A DNA stretch of 5,560 nt from Evtepia sp. GTDB taxonomy: Bacteria; Bacillota; Clostridia; Oscillospirales; Oscillospiraceae. The notes beneath the pieces are model-generated. The model searched no databases. It was not told the DNA's origin and was given only the letters and a program-made list of their open reading frames with translations. Numbering within the stretch: position 1 is the first letter of the stretch; the number at the start of each line of letters is the position of its first letter. The stretch covers positions 1 to 5,560 of the forward strand of contig JAHHRP010000112.1 of NCBI GenBank assembly GCA_020025735.1, written 5' to 3'. Below are positions 1 to 5,560 of this stretch, one piece after another. Position numbers and translations under genes: made by a program.

Positions 1-3
1 TCC

Positions 4-558
4 TTACACAGCCATGAGTTCGGCTTCCTTCTTGGCAGTCAGGTCGTCGATCTCCTTGCAGCGTTTGTCGGTAATTTTCTGCATCTCCTCTTCCAGCTCT
101 TTCAGGTCATCCTCCGTGATCTCTGATTTTTTCTTCATGGCTTTAAACTTTTCCATGGCATCCCGGCGGATGTTGCGGATTGCTACCTTTCCCCCTTCGC
201 CGTACTTCTTTACCTGTTTGGTCAATTCCTTCCGGCGCTCCTCGGTCAGCTGAGGGAAAACGAGACGGATCACCTTGCCGTCATTCTGGGGATTGATCCC
301 CAGTTCTGAGGTGAGCAATGCCTTTTCCACACTCTTGAGCAGCGTCCCGTCCCAGGGCTGGATCACTAGGGTCCGGGCATCCGGCGTGGAAATAGAGGCC
401 ACTTGGTGAATGGGTGTCTCAGTGCCATAATACTCCACAGTGATTTTATCCAGCACGGCAGCATTGGCCCGCCCAGCACGAACACCAGCAAAGTCGCTCA
501 TCACGACCTCCACCGTCTTCTGCATTTTCACTTCATATTCCTGATACATTTCCTTCAT
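4..558 (-). CDS. frr: Ribosome recycling factor (RRF)
   Basis: A complete 184-residue protein, close to the usual length of about 185. RRF acts in the cytoplasm with EF-G to split post-termination 70S ribosomes and release mRNA and tRNA. Visible family motifs are RAGRANA (residues 27-33), EYYGTETP (42-49), QLTEERRKEL (103-112) and IRNIRRDA (127-134). The last includes Arg132, which is important in the E. coli protein. A charged helical C-terminus rich in Glu and Lys follows, as expected for the three-helix domain. The start at 558 is favoured over Met4 because its ATG overlaps the pyrH TGA as ATGA and a GGAGGAG site (minus-strand reading of 567-573) lies 8 nt upstream, inside the last pyrH codons. 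This implies coupled translation with pyrH. The stop is TAA at 4-6, so the gene is whole, but its downstream neighbour lies outside the window. Confidence 0.98.
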   Translation of the reverse strand: MKEMYQEYEVKMQKTVEVVMSDFAGVRAGRANAAVLDKITVEYYGTETPIHQVASISTPDARTLVIQPWDGTLLKSVEKALLTSELGINPQNDGKVIRLVFPQLTEERRKELTKQVKKYGEGGKVAIRNIRRDAMEKFKAMKKKSEITEDDLKELEEEMQKITDKRCKEIDDLTAKKEAELMAV

Positions 559-1283
559 GACTTTTTCTCCTCCTCTACAATGGTGCCGATCTTCTCTCCC
601 ATTACCACCCGAAGGATGTTCTTCGGGTCTGCCAGCGCAAAAATCATTACAGGGATGTGGTTATCCAAAGCCAAAGATGTGGCTGTCAGGTCCATCACTT
701 GCAGATGCTCGGCCAAAACCTTATCATAGCTTATGGCATCATATTTTACAGCCCCAGGGTCTTTCTTCGGGTCCGCACTATATACACCATCAATGTTCTT
801 GGCCAGAAGAATGATATCTGCTTGGATCTCTGCTGCCCGCAGGACGGCGGCAGTGTCTGTGGAAAAGTAGGGATTCCCAGTTCCGCCAGCAAAAATAACT
901 ACGGTTCCCTCCCGCAAATAGCGATCAGCTACAGCTCTGGAGCAAATCTCCCCCACGGAACCCATAGGAATGGACGTGAGGACCCGAGCGGGCTGCCCCA
1001 ACTGCTCCAGCACATCCTGAAGGCCAAGACTATTGATGACCGTAGCCAGCATCCCCATCTGGTCAGCCCGGGTGCGTTCCATATTGCCGCCCCCGTCCTT
1101 AACGCCGCGCCAGAAGTTTCCGCCGCCTACCACCAAGCCTACCTGAACGCCACAGCTAACGCAGTCCTTCACCACCTGACAAACCTGACGGGCAAACGAA
1201 AAGTCGATACCTCGACCTGCCTGACCTGCCAAAGCTTCTCCGCTGATCTTCAGCAAAACGCGCTGATACTTTGCTTGCTCCAT
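555..1283 (-). CDS. pyrH: UMP kinase (uridylate kinase)
   Basis: A 242-residue bacterial UMP kinase of the amino acid kinase fold. It phosphorylates UMP to UDP with ATP in pyrimidine nucleotide synthesis and in bacteria is normally a hexamer regulated by GTP and UTP; that is family knowledge. Visible motifs are LKISGEAL (residues 11-18, phosphate binding), VGGGNFWRG (52-60), RTRADQMGMLATVIN (70-84), AGGTGNPYFSTDTAA (132-146) and DGVYSADPKKDP (165-176). The reading frame stays open upstream to a GTG at 1544. I chose ATG 1283 because it gives the standard N-terminus and length, and because GGAGG (minus-strand reading of 1289-1293) lies 5 nt upstream. The gene overlaps frr by 4 nt, and its Glu-rich last codons also serve as the frr ribosome binding site. 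The often-adjacent tsf gene is not upstream; a divergent rib operon is there instead. Confidence 0.97.
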   Translation of the reverse strand: MEQAKYQRVLLKISGEALAGQAGRGIDFSFARQVCQVVKDCVSCGVQVGLVVGGGNFWRGVKDGGGNMERTRADQMGMLATVINSLGLQDVLEQLGQPARVLTSIPMGSVGEICSRAVADRYLREGTVVIFAGGTGNPYFSTDTAAVLRAAEIQADIILLAKNIDGVYSADPKKDPGAVKYDAISYDKVLAEHLQVMDLTATSLALDNHIPVMIFALADPKNILRVVMGEKIGTIVEEEKKS

Positions 1284-1686
1284 AGGTACCTCCCCTGCCC
1301 CTCCTCTGAAAAAAGGGGGCTTTTTCCTGCCCGCCAATGCAGGGTCCTTTCTGGTAGATGGGCAGTATTTTGCATTCATTCTACTATAACTCTTTGCGTT
1401 TGCAAAGGGGGTTTGCCCATTTTTTTGAAAAAAGCTGCACCTTCTCCTTACCTGTTCTTTCCAAGAAAACATTTTTTGCGAACAGGCTGTGTATGAAATT
1501 GCCTCGATAGGCACACGCAGTATTTGTGGTGTATCCTCTGCCACGATCTGGTTTCTCCTCCCTTCATCACAAAGTTCTCAACACCTTCTTTTTTTCATTT
1601 CGCCGTTATAATCAATAAAACTATATATCAAAAAAGTCAATTTATCGTCATAACATTATAATATTGCTTGATTTTTACGGTCTCTC
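1284..1686. other. Divergent intergenic region next to pyrH
   Basis: About 400 bp with no convincing gene. The part next to pyrH is the leader and promoter of pyrH-frr. The frame upstream of pyrH stays open to a GTG at 1544, with a GGGAGGAG site (1555-1562) 10 nt before it. A second frame could encode a 39-residue peptide from an ATG at 1567 to a TAA at 1448. I recognise neither product. From about 1570 to 1680 the sequence turns strongly AT-rich, as expected of promoter DNA. It contains a perfect plus-strand TATAAT at 1657-1662 without a good -35, and a minus-strand TTGATA/TATAAC pair (1631-1626 and 1610-1605) with a short 15-bp spacer. Confidence 0.6.
1378..1405 (-). promoter_or_regulatory. 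Probable sigma-A promoter of pyrH-frr
   Basis: On the minus strand, TTGCAA (1405-1400, 4/6 to the -35 consensus) is followed after 16 bp by TAGAAT (1383-1378, 5/6 to TATAAT). Transcription would begin near 1371 and give a leader of about 88 nt before the pyrH ATG. A/T runs at 1420-1433 lie a little upstream of the -35 and could act as an UP-like element. A short inverted repeat, CTTTGC/GCAAAG (1392-1397 and 1402-1407), overlaps the -35 box. This is a pattern match only, but position and spacing suit the gene. Confidence 0.6.
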
Positions 1687-1715
1687 TTGACAAAGCGTCT
1701 TTATGAGAGTAACTT
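1687..1715 (+). promoter_or_regulatory. Candidate promoter of the rib operon
   Basis: A perfect -35 hexamer TTGACA (1687-1692) is followed after 17 bp by TAACTT (1710-1715), a weak -10 (3/6). The start site would be near 1722, about 15 nt before the riboswitch aptamer, which is a typical distance. An alternative is the perfect TATAAT at 1657-1662, but it has no recognisable -35. The choice between the two is uncertain. Confidence 0.5.
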
Positions 1716-1736
1716 GTTAACAGACAACAAAATAGC

Positions 1737-1848
1737 AGTCTTCAGGGCAGGGTGAAATTCCCGATCGGCGGTATAGTCCGCGAGCCGATAACACGGCAGG
1801 ATTTGGTGCAATTCCAAAACCGACAGTATAGTCTGGATGGAAGAAGAT
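1737..1848 (+). ncRNA. FMN riboswitch aptamer (RFN element)
   Basis: The conserved RFN blocks appear in order: CTTCAGGGCAGGGTGAAATT with CCC (from 1740), CGGCGGTA (1766-1773), the CCGCGAGCC segment (1778-1786), GATTTGGTG with ATTCCAAAACCGACAGT (1800-1828) and AGTCTGGATGGAAGAAGAT (1830-1848). Closing helix P1 forms between GTCTTC (1738-1743) and GAAGAT (1843-1848), with one G-U pair. This RNA class binds flavin mononucleotide and, in Firmicutes, normally favours transcription termination ahead of riboflavin genes. It sits directly upstream of ribD and is followed by an intrinsic terminator, so FMN feedback on the whole ribD-ribE-ribBA-ribH operon is expected. The aptamer is compact, with no long variable-stem insertion. 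Confidence 0.97.
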
Positions 1849-1890
1849 AGGCAAAAATGCGCGGGATCTCTGCGTCTATTGCCATAGTTG

Positions 1891-1922
1891 CTCTGGGATG
1901 TTTTTACGTTCCAGAGTTTTTT
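1891..1922 (+). terminator. Riboswitch terminator T1
   Basis: An 11-bp stem (1891-1901 with 1906-1916, including two G-U pairs) with a TTTT loop is followed by six T's (1917-1922). Flanking TTGCCATA (1879-1886) and TATGGCAA (1922-1929) can extend it by an outer 8-bp stem. This is the expected FMN-responsive expression platform. The aptamer segment TCTGGA (1832-1837) is complementary to TCCAGA (1910-1915) in the 3' arm, which gives a possible antiterminator when FMN is absent; that pairing is inference. Confidence 0.9.
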
Positions 1923-1965
1923 ATGGCAAAGAACCTAGGATCACTGTGTTTGATTTTGTATCCCT

Positions 1966-2000
1966 AAACGCTCTGAAGATTTGCTTCAGAGCGTTTTTTT
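1966..2000 (+). terminator. Second intrinsic terminator T2 ahead of ribD
   Basis: A perfect 13-bp inverted repeat (1966-1978 with 1984-1996) has a 5-nt ATTTG loop, and its 3' side runs into seven T's (1994-2000). By eye it is stronger than T1. It lies after the riboswitch terminator and ends only 6 nt before the ribD Shine-Dalgarno GGAGG (2007-2011). Every rib transcript from the upstream promoter must therefore pass it. The opposite strand lacks a long T tract, so it is probably one-directional. Whether it responds to FMN is open. Confidence 0.85.
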
Positions 2001-2020
2001 GCACGCGGAGGTAGATAACG

Positions 2021-3109
2021 ATGACAGACCAGGAGTACATGTCCCTTGCCCTGGACTTGGCAAAGAAAGGCGCTGGCTGGACCTCTCCGAACCCCATGGT
2101 GGGAGCGATAATCGTTCAGAACGGTCAAATCATTGCCCAAGGCTATCATGCCAAATACGGACAGCTCCATGCTGAGCGAGCGGCTCTAGCCGCCTGCACC
2201 AAAGATCCCACCGGAGCCACCATGTATGTTACCCTGGAACCCTGCTGTCACCACGGCAGGCAGCCCCCTTGTACAGAGGCTATTTTACAGGCTGGGATCT
2301 CTCGGGTGGTGATCGGTTCAGGAGATCCTAACCCCCTGGTAGAAGGTAAAGGAACTGCATTGCTGCGGTCCCATGGCATACAGGTGACACAAGGAATCCT
2401 GGAAGAAGAATGCCGGGCACTCAACCACGTCTTTTTCCACTTTATCCAGACAGGACAACCCTATGTCGTCCTGAAATACGCCATGACCTTGGACGGAAAA
2501 TTGGCTGCTTACACAGGCGCCTCTCAGTGGATCACCGGAGAAGAAGCTCGTCACCACGTCCATACCCAGCGAAACCGGTATCGCGCCATCCTAGTTGGCG
2601 TTGGTACCGTGCTGGCAGACGATCCTCAACTCACCTGTCGCATCGAGCACGGTCGGAACCCTCTTCGCATCGTCTGCGACACCAACCTGCGTACACCCAC
2701 TGGTGCACAGGTCGTCCGCACTGCATCCCAAATCCCCACCTGCATCGCTACCTGCGTAACGCAGGAATCTCAGCTTGCTCCTTACCGGGAGGCAGGCTGT
2801 CAGATCCTCTCCTTGCCTCAGAACAACGGTCACGTTAGCCTGCGGGCTCTCATGACAAAACTTGGAGAACTCGGGGTAGATAGCGTTTTGGCTGAAGGTG
2901 GCAGTGCCCTGCACTGGTCCCTGGTACAGGAAAACTTAGTGAATCGGGTGCAAGTCTATCTGGCCCCCAAAATCCTGGGCGGTGCCCAAGCCAAATCCCC
3001 CGTTGGGGGGCAGGGATTTCCCCACCCAGACCACGCACTGCAATGCAAATCCCCTGTTCTCACCAGACTGGGAAAGGATCTCCTTTGGGAAAGTGAGGTG
3101 GAAGCATAA
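2021..3109 (+). CDS. ribD: Bifunctional riboflavin deaminase/reductase RibD
   Basis: A 362-residue cytoplasmic enzyme of normal length. It catalyses two consecutive steps: deamination of 2,5-diamino-6-ribosylamino-pyrimidinone 5-phosphate, then NADPH-dependent reduction of the ribose side chain. The N-terminal zinc deaminase domain (about 1-145) shows HAE (50-52), PCC (74-76) and Cys84, so the zinc ligands His50, Cys75 and Cys84 and the catalytic Glu52 are all present. The C-terminal reductase domain (about 147-360) shows LKYAMTLDGKLA (151-162), SQWITGEEAR (168-177), GVGTVLADDPQLT (193-205), NPLRIVCD (213-220) and AEGGSALH (291-298). The start at 2021 has GGAGG 9 nt upstream and gives the standard N-terminus. 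It is the first gene of the operon, directly behind the FMN riboswitch and T2, and its stop abuts the ribE start with no gap. In Bacillus the gene is also called ribG. Confidence 0.98.
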   Translation: MTDQEYMSLALDLAKKGAGWTSPNPMVGAIIVQNGQIIAQGYHAKYGQLHAERAALAACTKDPTGATMYVTLEPCCHHGRQPPCTEAILQAGISRVVIGSGDPNPLVEGKGTALLRSHGIQVTQGILEEECRALNHVFFHFIQTGQPYVVLKYAMTLDGKLAAYTGASQWITGEEARHHVHTQRNRYRAILVGVGTVLADDPQLTCRIEHGRNPLRIVCDTNLRTPTGAQVVRTASQIPTCIATCVTQESQLAPYREAGCQILSLPQNNGHVSLRALMTKLGELGVDSVLAEGGSALHWSLVQENLVNRVQVYLAPKILGGAQAKSPVGGQGFPHPDHALQCKSPVLTRLGKDLLWESEVEA

Positions 3110-3760
3110 ATGTTTACTGGTATTGTAGAAGAAGTCGGCACCCTCAAGGCCATCCATAAAGGAGCCAGCAGCGCCATTTTAGAAATTCAGGCTAGCGTCA
3201 TCCTAGATGATATCCACTTGGGAGACAGCATCGCCGTCAATGGTGTGTGTCTGACCGCTACTTCTTTCTCTCCCACCGGCTTCACAGCAGACGTCATGCA
3301 CGAGACACTCAATCGCTCCGCATTGGCCTCTCTGCGTCCAGGCAGTCGGGTAAATCTGGAGCGGGCCATGGCGGCAAATGGACGATTCGGCGGCCACATT
3401 GTAGCCGGTCATGTTGACGGCATCGGCACGGTACGACGCATCGAAAAAGATGACAACGCCATCTGGTACACCATTGCTGCCGGACCGGAAATCCTGCGGT
3501 ATGTGGTGGAGAAAGGTTCTATCACCATTGATGGCATCAGCCTGACGGTAGCCCGCGTAGAGAACGACGCCTTTTCCATCTCTGCCATTCCACACACGGT
3601 GCGTGTCACAGTATTGGCTGACAGGAAGGTCGGACACAGTGTCAACTTAGAGACAGATATCATCGGCAAGTATGTAGAAAAACTCCTCCAGCCAGCCCAG
3701 GAGGCGCCCCATCACAAGAACGGAATCACCAAAGAATTTTTATCCCGTTACGGTTTTTGA
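3110..3760 (+). CDS. ribE: Riboflavin synthase, alpha subunit
   Basis: A 216-residue riboflavin synthase. It dismutates two molecules of 6,7-dimethyl-8-ribityllumazine to riboflavin and the ribitylamino-pyrimidinedione that RibH reuses. The N-terminus MFTGIVEEVG is diagnostic. Two similar lumazine-binding barrels are visible: the first has VNGVCLTA (43-50) and DVMHETLNRS (61-70), and the second has GGHIVAGHVDG (94-104), DGISLTV (141-147) and IPHTV (160-164). The residues corresponding to the known catalytic Phe2 and the Cys in the NGxCLT motif (Cys47) are present. The C-terminus from about 190 is the usual variable trimerisation tail. ATG 3110 follows the ribD TAA immediately, with a GAGGTGG-like site (3095-3101) inside the end of ribD, so translation is probably coupled. 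The Bacillus name is ribB (older) and the E. coli equivalent is ribC/ribE. Confidence 0.97.
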   Translation: MFTGIVEEVGTLKAIHKGASSAILEIQASVILDDIHLGDSIAVNGVCLTATSFSPTGFTADVMHETLNRSALASLRPGSRVNLERAMAANGRFGGHIVAGHVDGIGTVRRIEKDDNAIWYTIAAGPEILRYVVEKGSITIDGISLTVARVENDAFSISAIPHTVRVTVLADRKVGHSVNLETDIIGKYVEKLLQPAQEAPHHKNGITKEFLSRYGF

Positions 3761-3781
3761 GCCATAGAAAGGAGCAAAACT

Positions 3782-4981
3782 ATGTTTCAGTACAACACCA
3801 TTGAAGAAGCACTGGAAGATCTGCGGCAAGGCCGGATGATCCTCTGCACAGATGACCCTGACCGGGAAAATGAAGGGGACCTTATCTGTGCGGCAGAGTT
3901 CGCCACCACTGAAAACATCAATTTCATGGCGACCTACGGCAAGGGGCTGATCTGTATGCCCATGTCCTATGAGTATGTGCAAAAACTCCAGTTCCCCCAA
4001 ATGGTCACAAGGAACACCGACAACCACGAAACCGCTTTTACCGTTTCCATCGACCATGTGGACACCACCACAGGCATCTCTGCTGCCGAGCGTTCCATCA
4101 CCGCCATGAAGTGTGCAGATCCCAACGCAAAGCCTGAGGACTTCCGCCGCCCTGGTCATATGTTTCCCCTGCTGGCGAAAGACAACGGTGTCCTGGAACG
4201 CAACGGTCATACCGAGGCCACAGTGGATCTCATGCGGCTGGCCGGGCTGAAGGAAGTGGGACTGTGCTGTGAAATCATGCGGGAGGACGGCACCATGATG
4301 CGTGCTCCAGAACTGCAAAAGATGTCCAAGGAATGGGGGTTAAAGTTCATTACCATCCAGGACTTACAGACCTATCGCAAGCGGCACGAACTCTTGGTGG
4401 ACCGTGTCACCGTGACCAAGATGCCCACACAATACGGAGATTTTATGGCCTATGGCTACATCAACAAGCTGAATGGTCAGCACCATGTAGCCCTGGTCAA
4501 AGGAGATATTGGAGACGGTCAGGATATCCTTTGTCGGGTTCACTCCGAGTGCCTGACCGGAGACACCTTCGGCTCTCTCCGCTGCGACTGTGGCCAGCAG
4601 CTTGCCGCTGCTATGCGCCAGATCGAAACAGAAGGCCGTGGGATTCTGCTGTATATGCGCCAGGAAGGCCGAGGGATCGGTCTCATCAACAAGCTCCGTG
4701 CCTACGCCCTTCAGGACGAGGGAATGGACACTCTAGAAGCAAATCTCGCCCTGGGCTTTGCCGGAGATTTGCGGGAGTATTACATCGGGGCGCAGATTCT
4801 CCGGGATCTGGGTGCCAAAACGCTGCGTCTGCTGACCAATAACCCAGACAAAGTCTACCAGCTCTCTGACTTTGGCATGGAGATCACGGAACGGGTGCCC
4901 ATCCAAGTGGCTGCTACCGCCCACGACTTGTTCTACCTGCAAACCAAGCAAAAGAAAATGGGCCATATACTCAACTACTGA
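3782..4981 (+). CDS. ribBA: Bifunctional DHBP synthase / GTP cyclohydrolase II (RibBA)
   Basis: A 399-residue fusion, typical of Firmicutes, that starts both branches of riboflavin synthesis. The N-terminal domain (about 1-200) is 3,4-dihydroxy-2-butanone 4-phosphate synthase, which acts on ribulose 5-phosphate. It shows DDPDRENEGD (24-33, metal-binding acids), TGISAAERS (97-105), RPGHMFPL (123-130), HTEATVDL (143-150) and CEIMREDG (163-170). The C-terminal domain (about 205-399) is GTP cyclohydrolase II. It shows RVHSECLTGDTFGSLRCDCG (252-271) with zinc ligands Cys257, Cys268 and Cys270, RQEGRGIGL (293-301), and LTNNPDK (351-357). All recognisable catalytic residues are intact in both halves, so both activities are expected; in some relatives one half is inactive. 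AAGGAG (3769-3774) lies 7 nt before the ATG, and the gap from ribE is 21 nt. Bacillus calls the gene ribA. Confidence 0.98.
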   Translation: MFQYNTIEEALEDLRQGRMILCTDDPDRENEGDLICAAEFATTENINFMATYGKGLICMPMSYEYVQKLQFPQMVTRNTDNHETAFTVSIDHVDTTTGISAAERSITAMKCADPNAKPEDFRRPGHMFPLLAKDNGVLERNGHTEATVDLMRLAGLKEVGLCCEIMREDGTMMRAPELQKMSKEWGLKFITIQDLQTYRKRHELLVDRVTVTKMPTQYGDFMAYGYINKLNGQHHVALVKGDIGDGQDILCRVHSECLTGDTFGSLRCDCGQQLAAAMRQIETEGRGILLYMRQEGRGIGLINKLRAYALQDEGMDTLEANLALGFAGDLREYYIGAQILRDLGAKTLRLLTNNPDKVYQLSDFGMEITERVPIQVAATAHDLFYLQTKQKKMGHILNY

Positions 4982-5048
4982 TACCGCATACACACATTCA
5001 ATACCATAAATATAAAACATTGTCTATCTGTATTCGAGGAGGATCCCT
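4982..5048 (+). other. ribBA-ribH intergenic gap
   Basis: A 67-bp AT-rich spacer, longer than the other gaps in the operon. It ends in a strong ribosome binding site, GAGGAGGA (5036-5043), 5 nt before the ribH ATG. A TATAAA lies at 5011-5016 but has no -35 at the right distance, and I see no hairpin. It may give ribH extra translation, since lumazine synthase is needed in many copies for its large assemblies; that is inference. Confidence 0.5.
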
Positions 5049-5516
5049 ATGAAAACATTTGAAGGAAGTTTGGTCGCAAAAGAAATGAAAGTGGCCATTG
5101 TTGCCGCTCGGTTCAATGAGTTTATTACTTCAAAACTCATTGGCGGTGCCATGGATGGGTTGACCCGCCACGGTGTTCAGGAGGCTGATGTGCATCTCGT
5201 CTGGGTCCCAGGCGCTTTTGAAATTCCCCTTGTAGCCAGCAAACTGGCAAACAGCGGCAAATACGATGCTGTGATCTGTCTTGGCGCAGTGATCCGCGGC
5301 AGCACCAGCCATTACGACTACGTTTGCTCTGAGGTTTCCAAAGGCATTGCTACCGTATCTCTCCAAAGCCAGATCCCCGTTCTCTTTGGCGTCTTGACCA
5401 CGGATACCATTGAACAGGCCATTGAGCGTGCAGGCACCAAAGCAGGCAACAAAGGATACGACTGCGCCTTGGGTGCTGTGGAGATGGTCAACCTTATGCG
5501 GGACATTGAGGTGTAA
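5049..5516 (+). CDS. ribH: 6,7-dimethyl-8-ribityllumazine synthase
   Basis: A 155-residue lumazine synthase of normal length. It condenses the pyrimidine product of RibD (after dephosphorylation) with the dihydroxybutanone phosphate from RibBA to give 6,7-dimethyl-8-ribityllumazine, the RibE substrate. Motifs are ARFNEFIT (20-27), VPGAFEIP (53-60), GAVIRGSTSHYDYV (79-92), FGVLTTDTIEQAIERAGTKAGNKG (113-136, seen as separate blocks) and the C-terminal GAVEMVNL (142-149). Phe22, His88, Arg127 and Lys135 fall at the same numbers as the active-site residues known in Bacillus subtilis. The family forms pentamers, and in Bacillus a 60-subunit icosahedral capsid that encloses riboflavin synthase. The start at 5049 follows a strong GAGGAGGA site. 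Two TAA codons stand in tandem at the end (5514-5519). It is the last rib gene visible. Confidence 0.98.
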   Translation: MKTFEGSLVAKEMKVAIVAARFNEFITSKLIGGAMDGLTRHGVQEADVHLVWVPGAFEIPLVASKLANSGKYDAVICLGAVIRGSTSHYDYVCSEVSKGIATVSLQSQIPVLFGVLTTDTIEQAIERAGTKAGNKGYDCALGAVEMVNLMRDIEV

Positions 5517-5560
5517 TAACATCCCATAGAGATCACCCCATTTTTCACGTTTTACCTTAT
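5517..5560 (+). other. Short region downstream of ribH
   Basis: 44 bp after the ribH stop, beginning with a second in-frame TAA. There are short T runs (5542-5546 and 5552-5555), but no inverted repeat before them, so no terminator can be called inside the window. The end of the operon is not shown here. Confidence 0.4.

Noticed and set aside
1307..1326. Hairpin AAAAAG-GGGG-CTTTTT upstream of pyrH as a terminator
   Set aside because: The stem is only six mostly A-T pairs and it lies inside the pyrH leader just before the ribosome binding site, so termination there is unlikely.
657..1496. 279-codon plus-strand frame opposite pyrH and its leader
   Set aside because: It is antisense to a clear UMP kinase gene, has no recognisable domain, and its product reads like a shadow translation.
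1284..1544. N-terminal extension of PyrH to the GTG at 1544
   Set aside because: The family N-terminus begins at the ATG at 1283 with a strong ribosome binding site. The extension has no known domain and spans the likely promoter. Kept only as a low-interest finding.
2410..2838. 142-codon plus-strand frame inside ribD
   Set aside because: It is out of frame with ribD, rich in Arg, Ser and Pro as expected of a frame-shifted shadow, and has no ribosome binding site or known motif.
3740..4318. 192-codon minus-strand frame opposite ribBA
   Set aside because: It is fully antisense to the conserved DHBP synthase domain and has no family motifs, so it is a shadow frame.
5011..5016. Internal promoter (TATAAA) before ribH
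   Set aside because: No -35 hexamer at 15-19 bp upstream; an AT-rich spacer explains it.
5542..5555. Terminator after ribH
   Set aside because: There are T runs but no inverted repeat in the 44 bp available.

Overview
The window is a compact stretch of bacterial chromosome with two divergent operons, both built from well-known housekeeping genes. Strong GGAGG-type ribosome binding sites, an FMN riboswitch ending in an intrinsic terminator, and the gene order ribD-ribE-ribBA-ribH all point to a Gram-positive Firmicute. Moderate GC content in the genes and AT-rich gaps would suit a gut clostridium of the Oscillospiraceae/Lachnospiraceae kind. This taxonomic placement is inference; no marker gene settles it.

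Left part, minus strand (about 4-1405): pyrH (UMP kinase) and frr (ribosome recycling factor) are translationally coupled through an ATGA overlap. A sigma-A-like promoter lies about 100 bp upstream of pyrH. No rpsB or tsf precedes pyrH here, although that is the usual arrangement in many bacteria.

Middle part (1284-2020): a gap of about 740 bp between the divergent operons. The half next to pyrH carries the pyrH promoter and leader. The half next to ribD carries a probable rib promoter, a complete FMN aptamer (about 1737-1848), an 11-bp terminator hairpin with a U tract (T1), and then, unexpectedly, a second and stronger 13-bp perfect terminator hairpin with seven T's (T2) that ends just before the ribD Shine-Dalgarno site.

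Right part, plus strand (2021-5516): ribD, ribE, ribBA and ribH encode all the dedicated enzymes from GTP and ribulose 5-phosphate to riboflavin except the pyrimidine phosphatase. RibBA supplies both committed precursors, RibD deaminates and reduces the pyrimidine branch, RibH condenses the two branches to lumazine, and RibE dismutates lumazine to riboflavin. FMN made from the product should feed back on the operon through the riboswitch.

I see no new gene system. The most interesting signal is the expression platform. T2 comes after the normal riboswitch terminator, and its 5' arm is complementary over 10 contiguous positions (8 Watson-Crick, 2 G-U) to the 5' strand of aptamer helix P1. It also repeats the GAAGAT of the P1 3' strand. 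This suggests a two-stage FMN-controlled terminator rather than a single switch.
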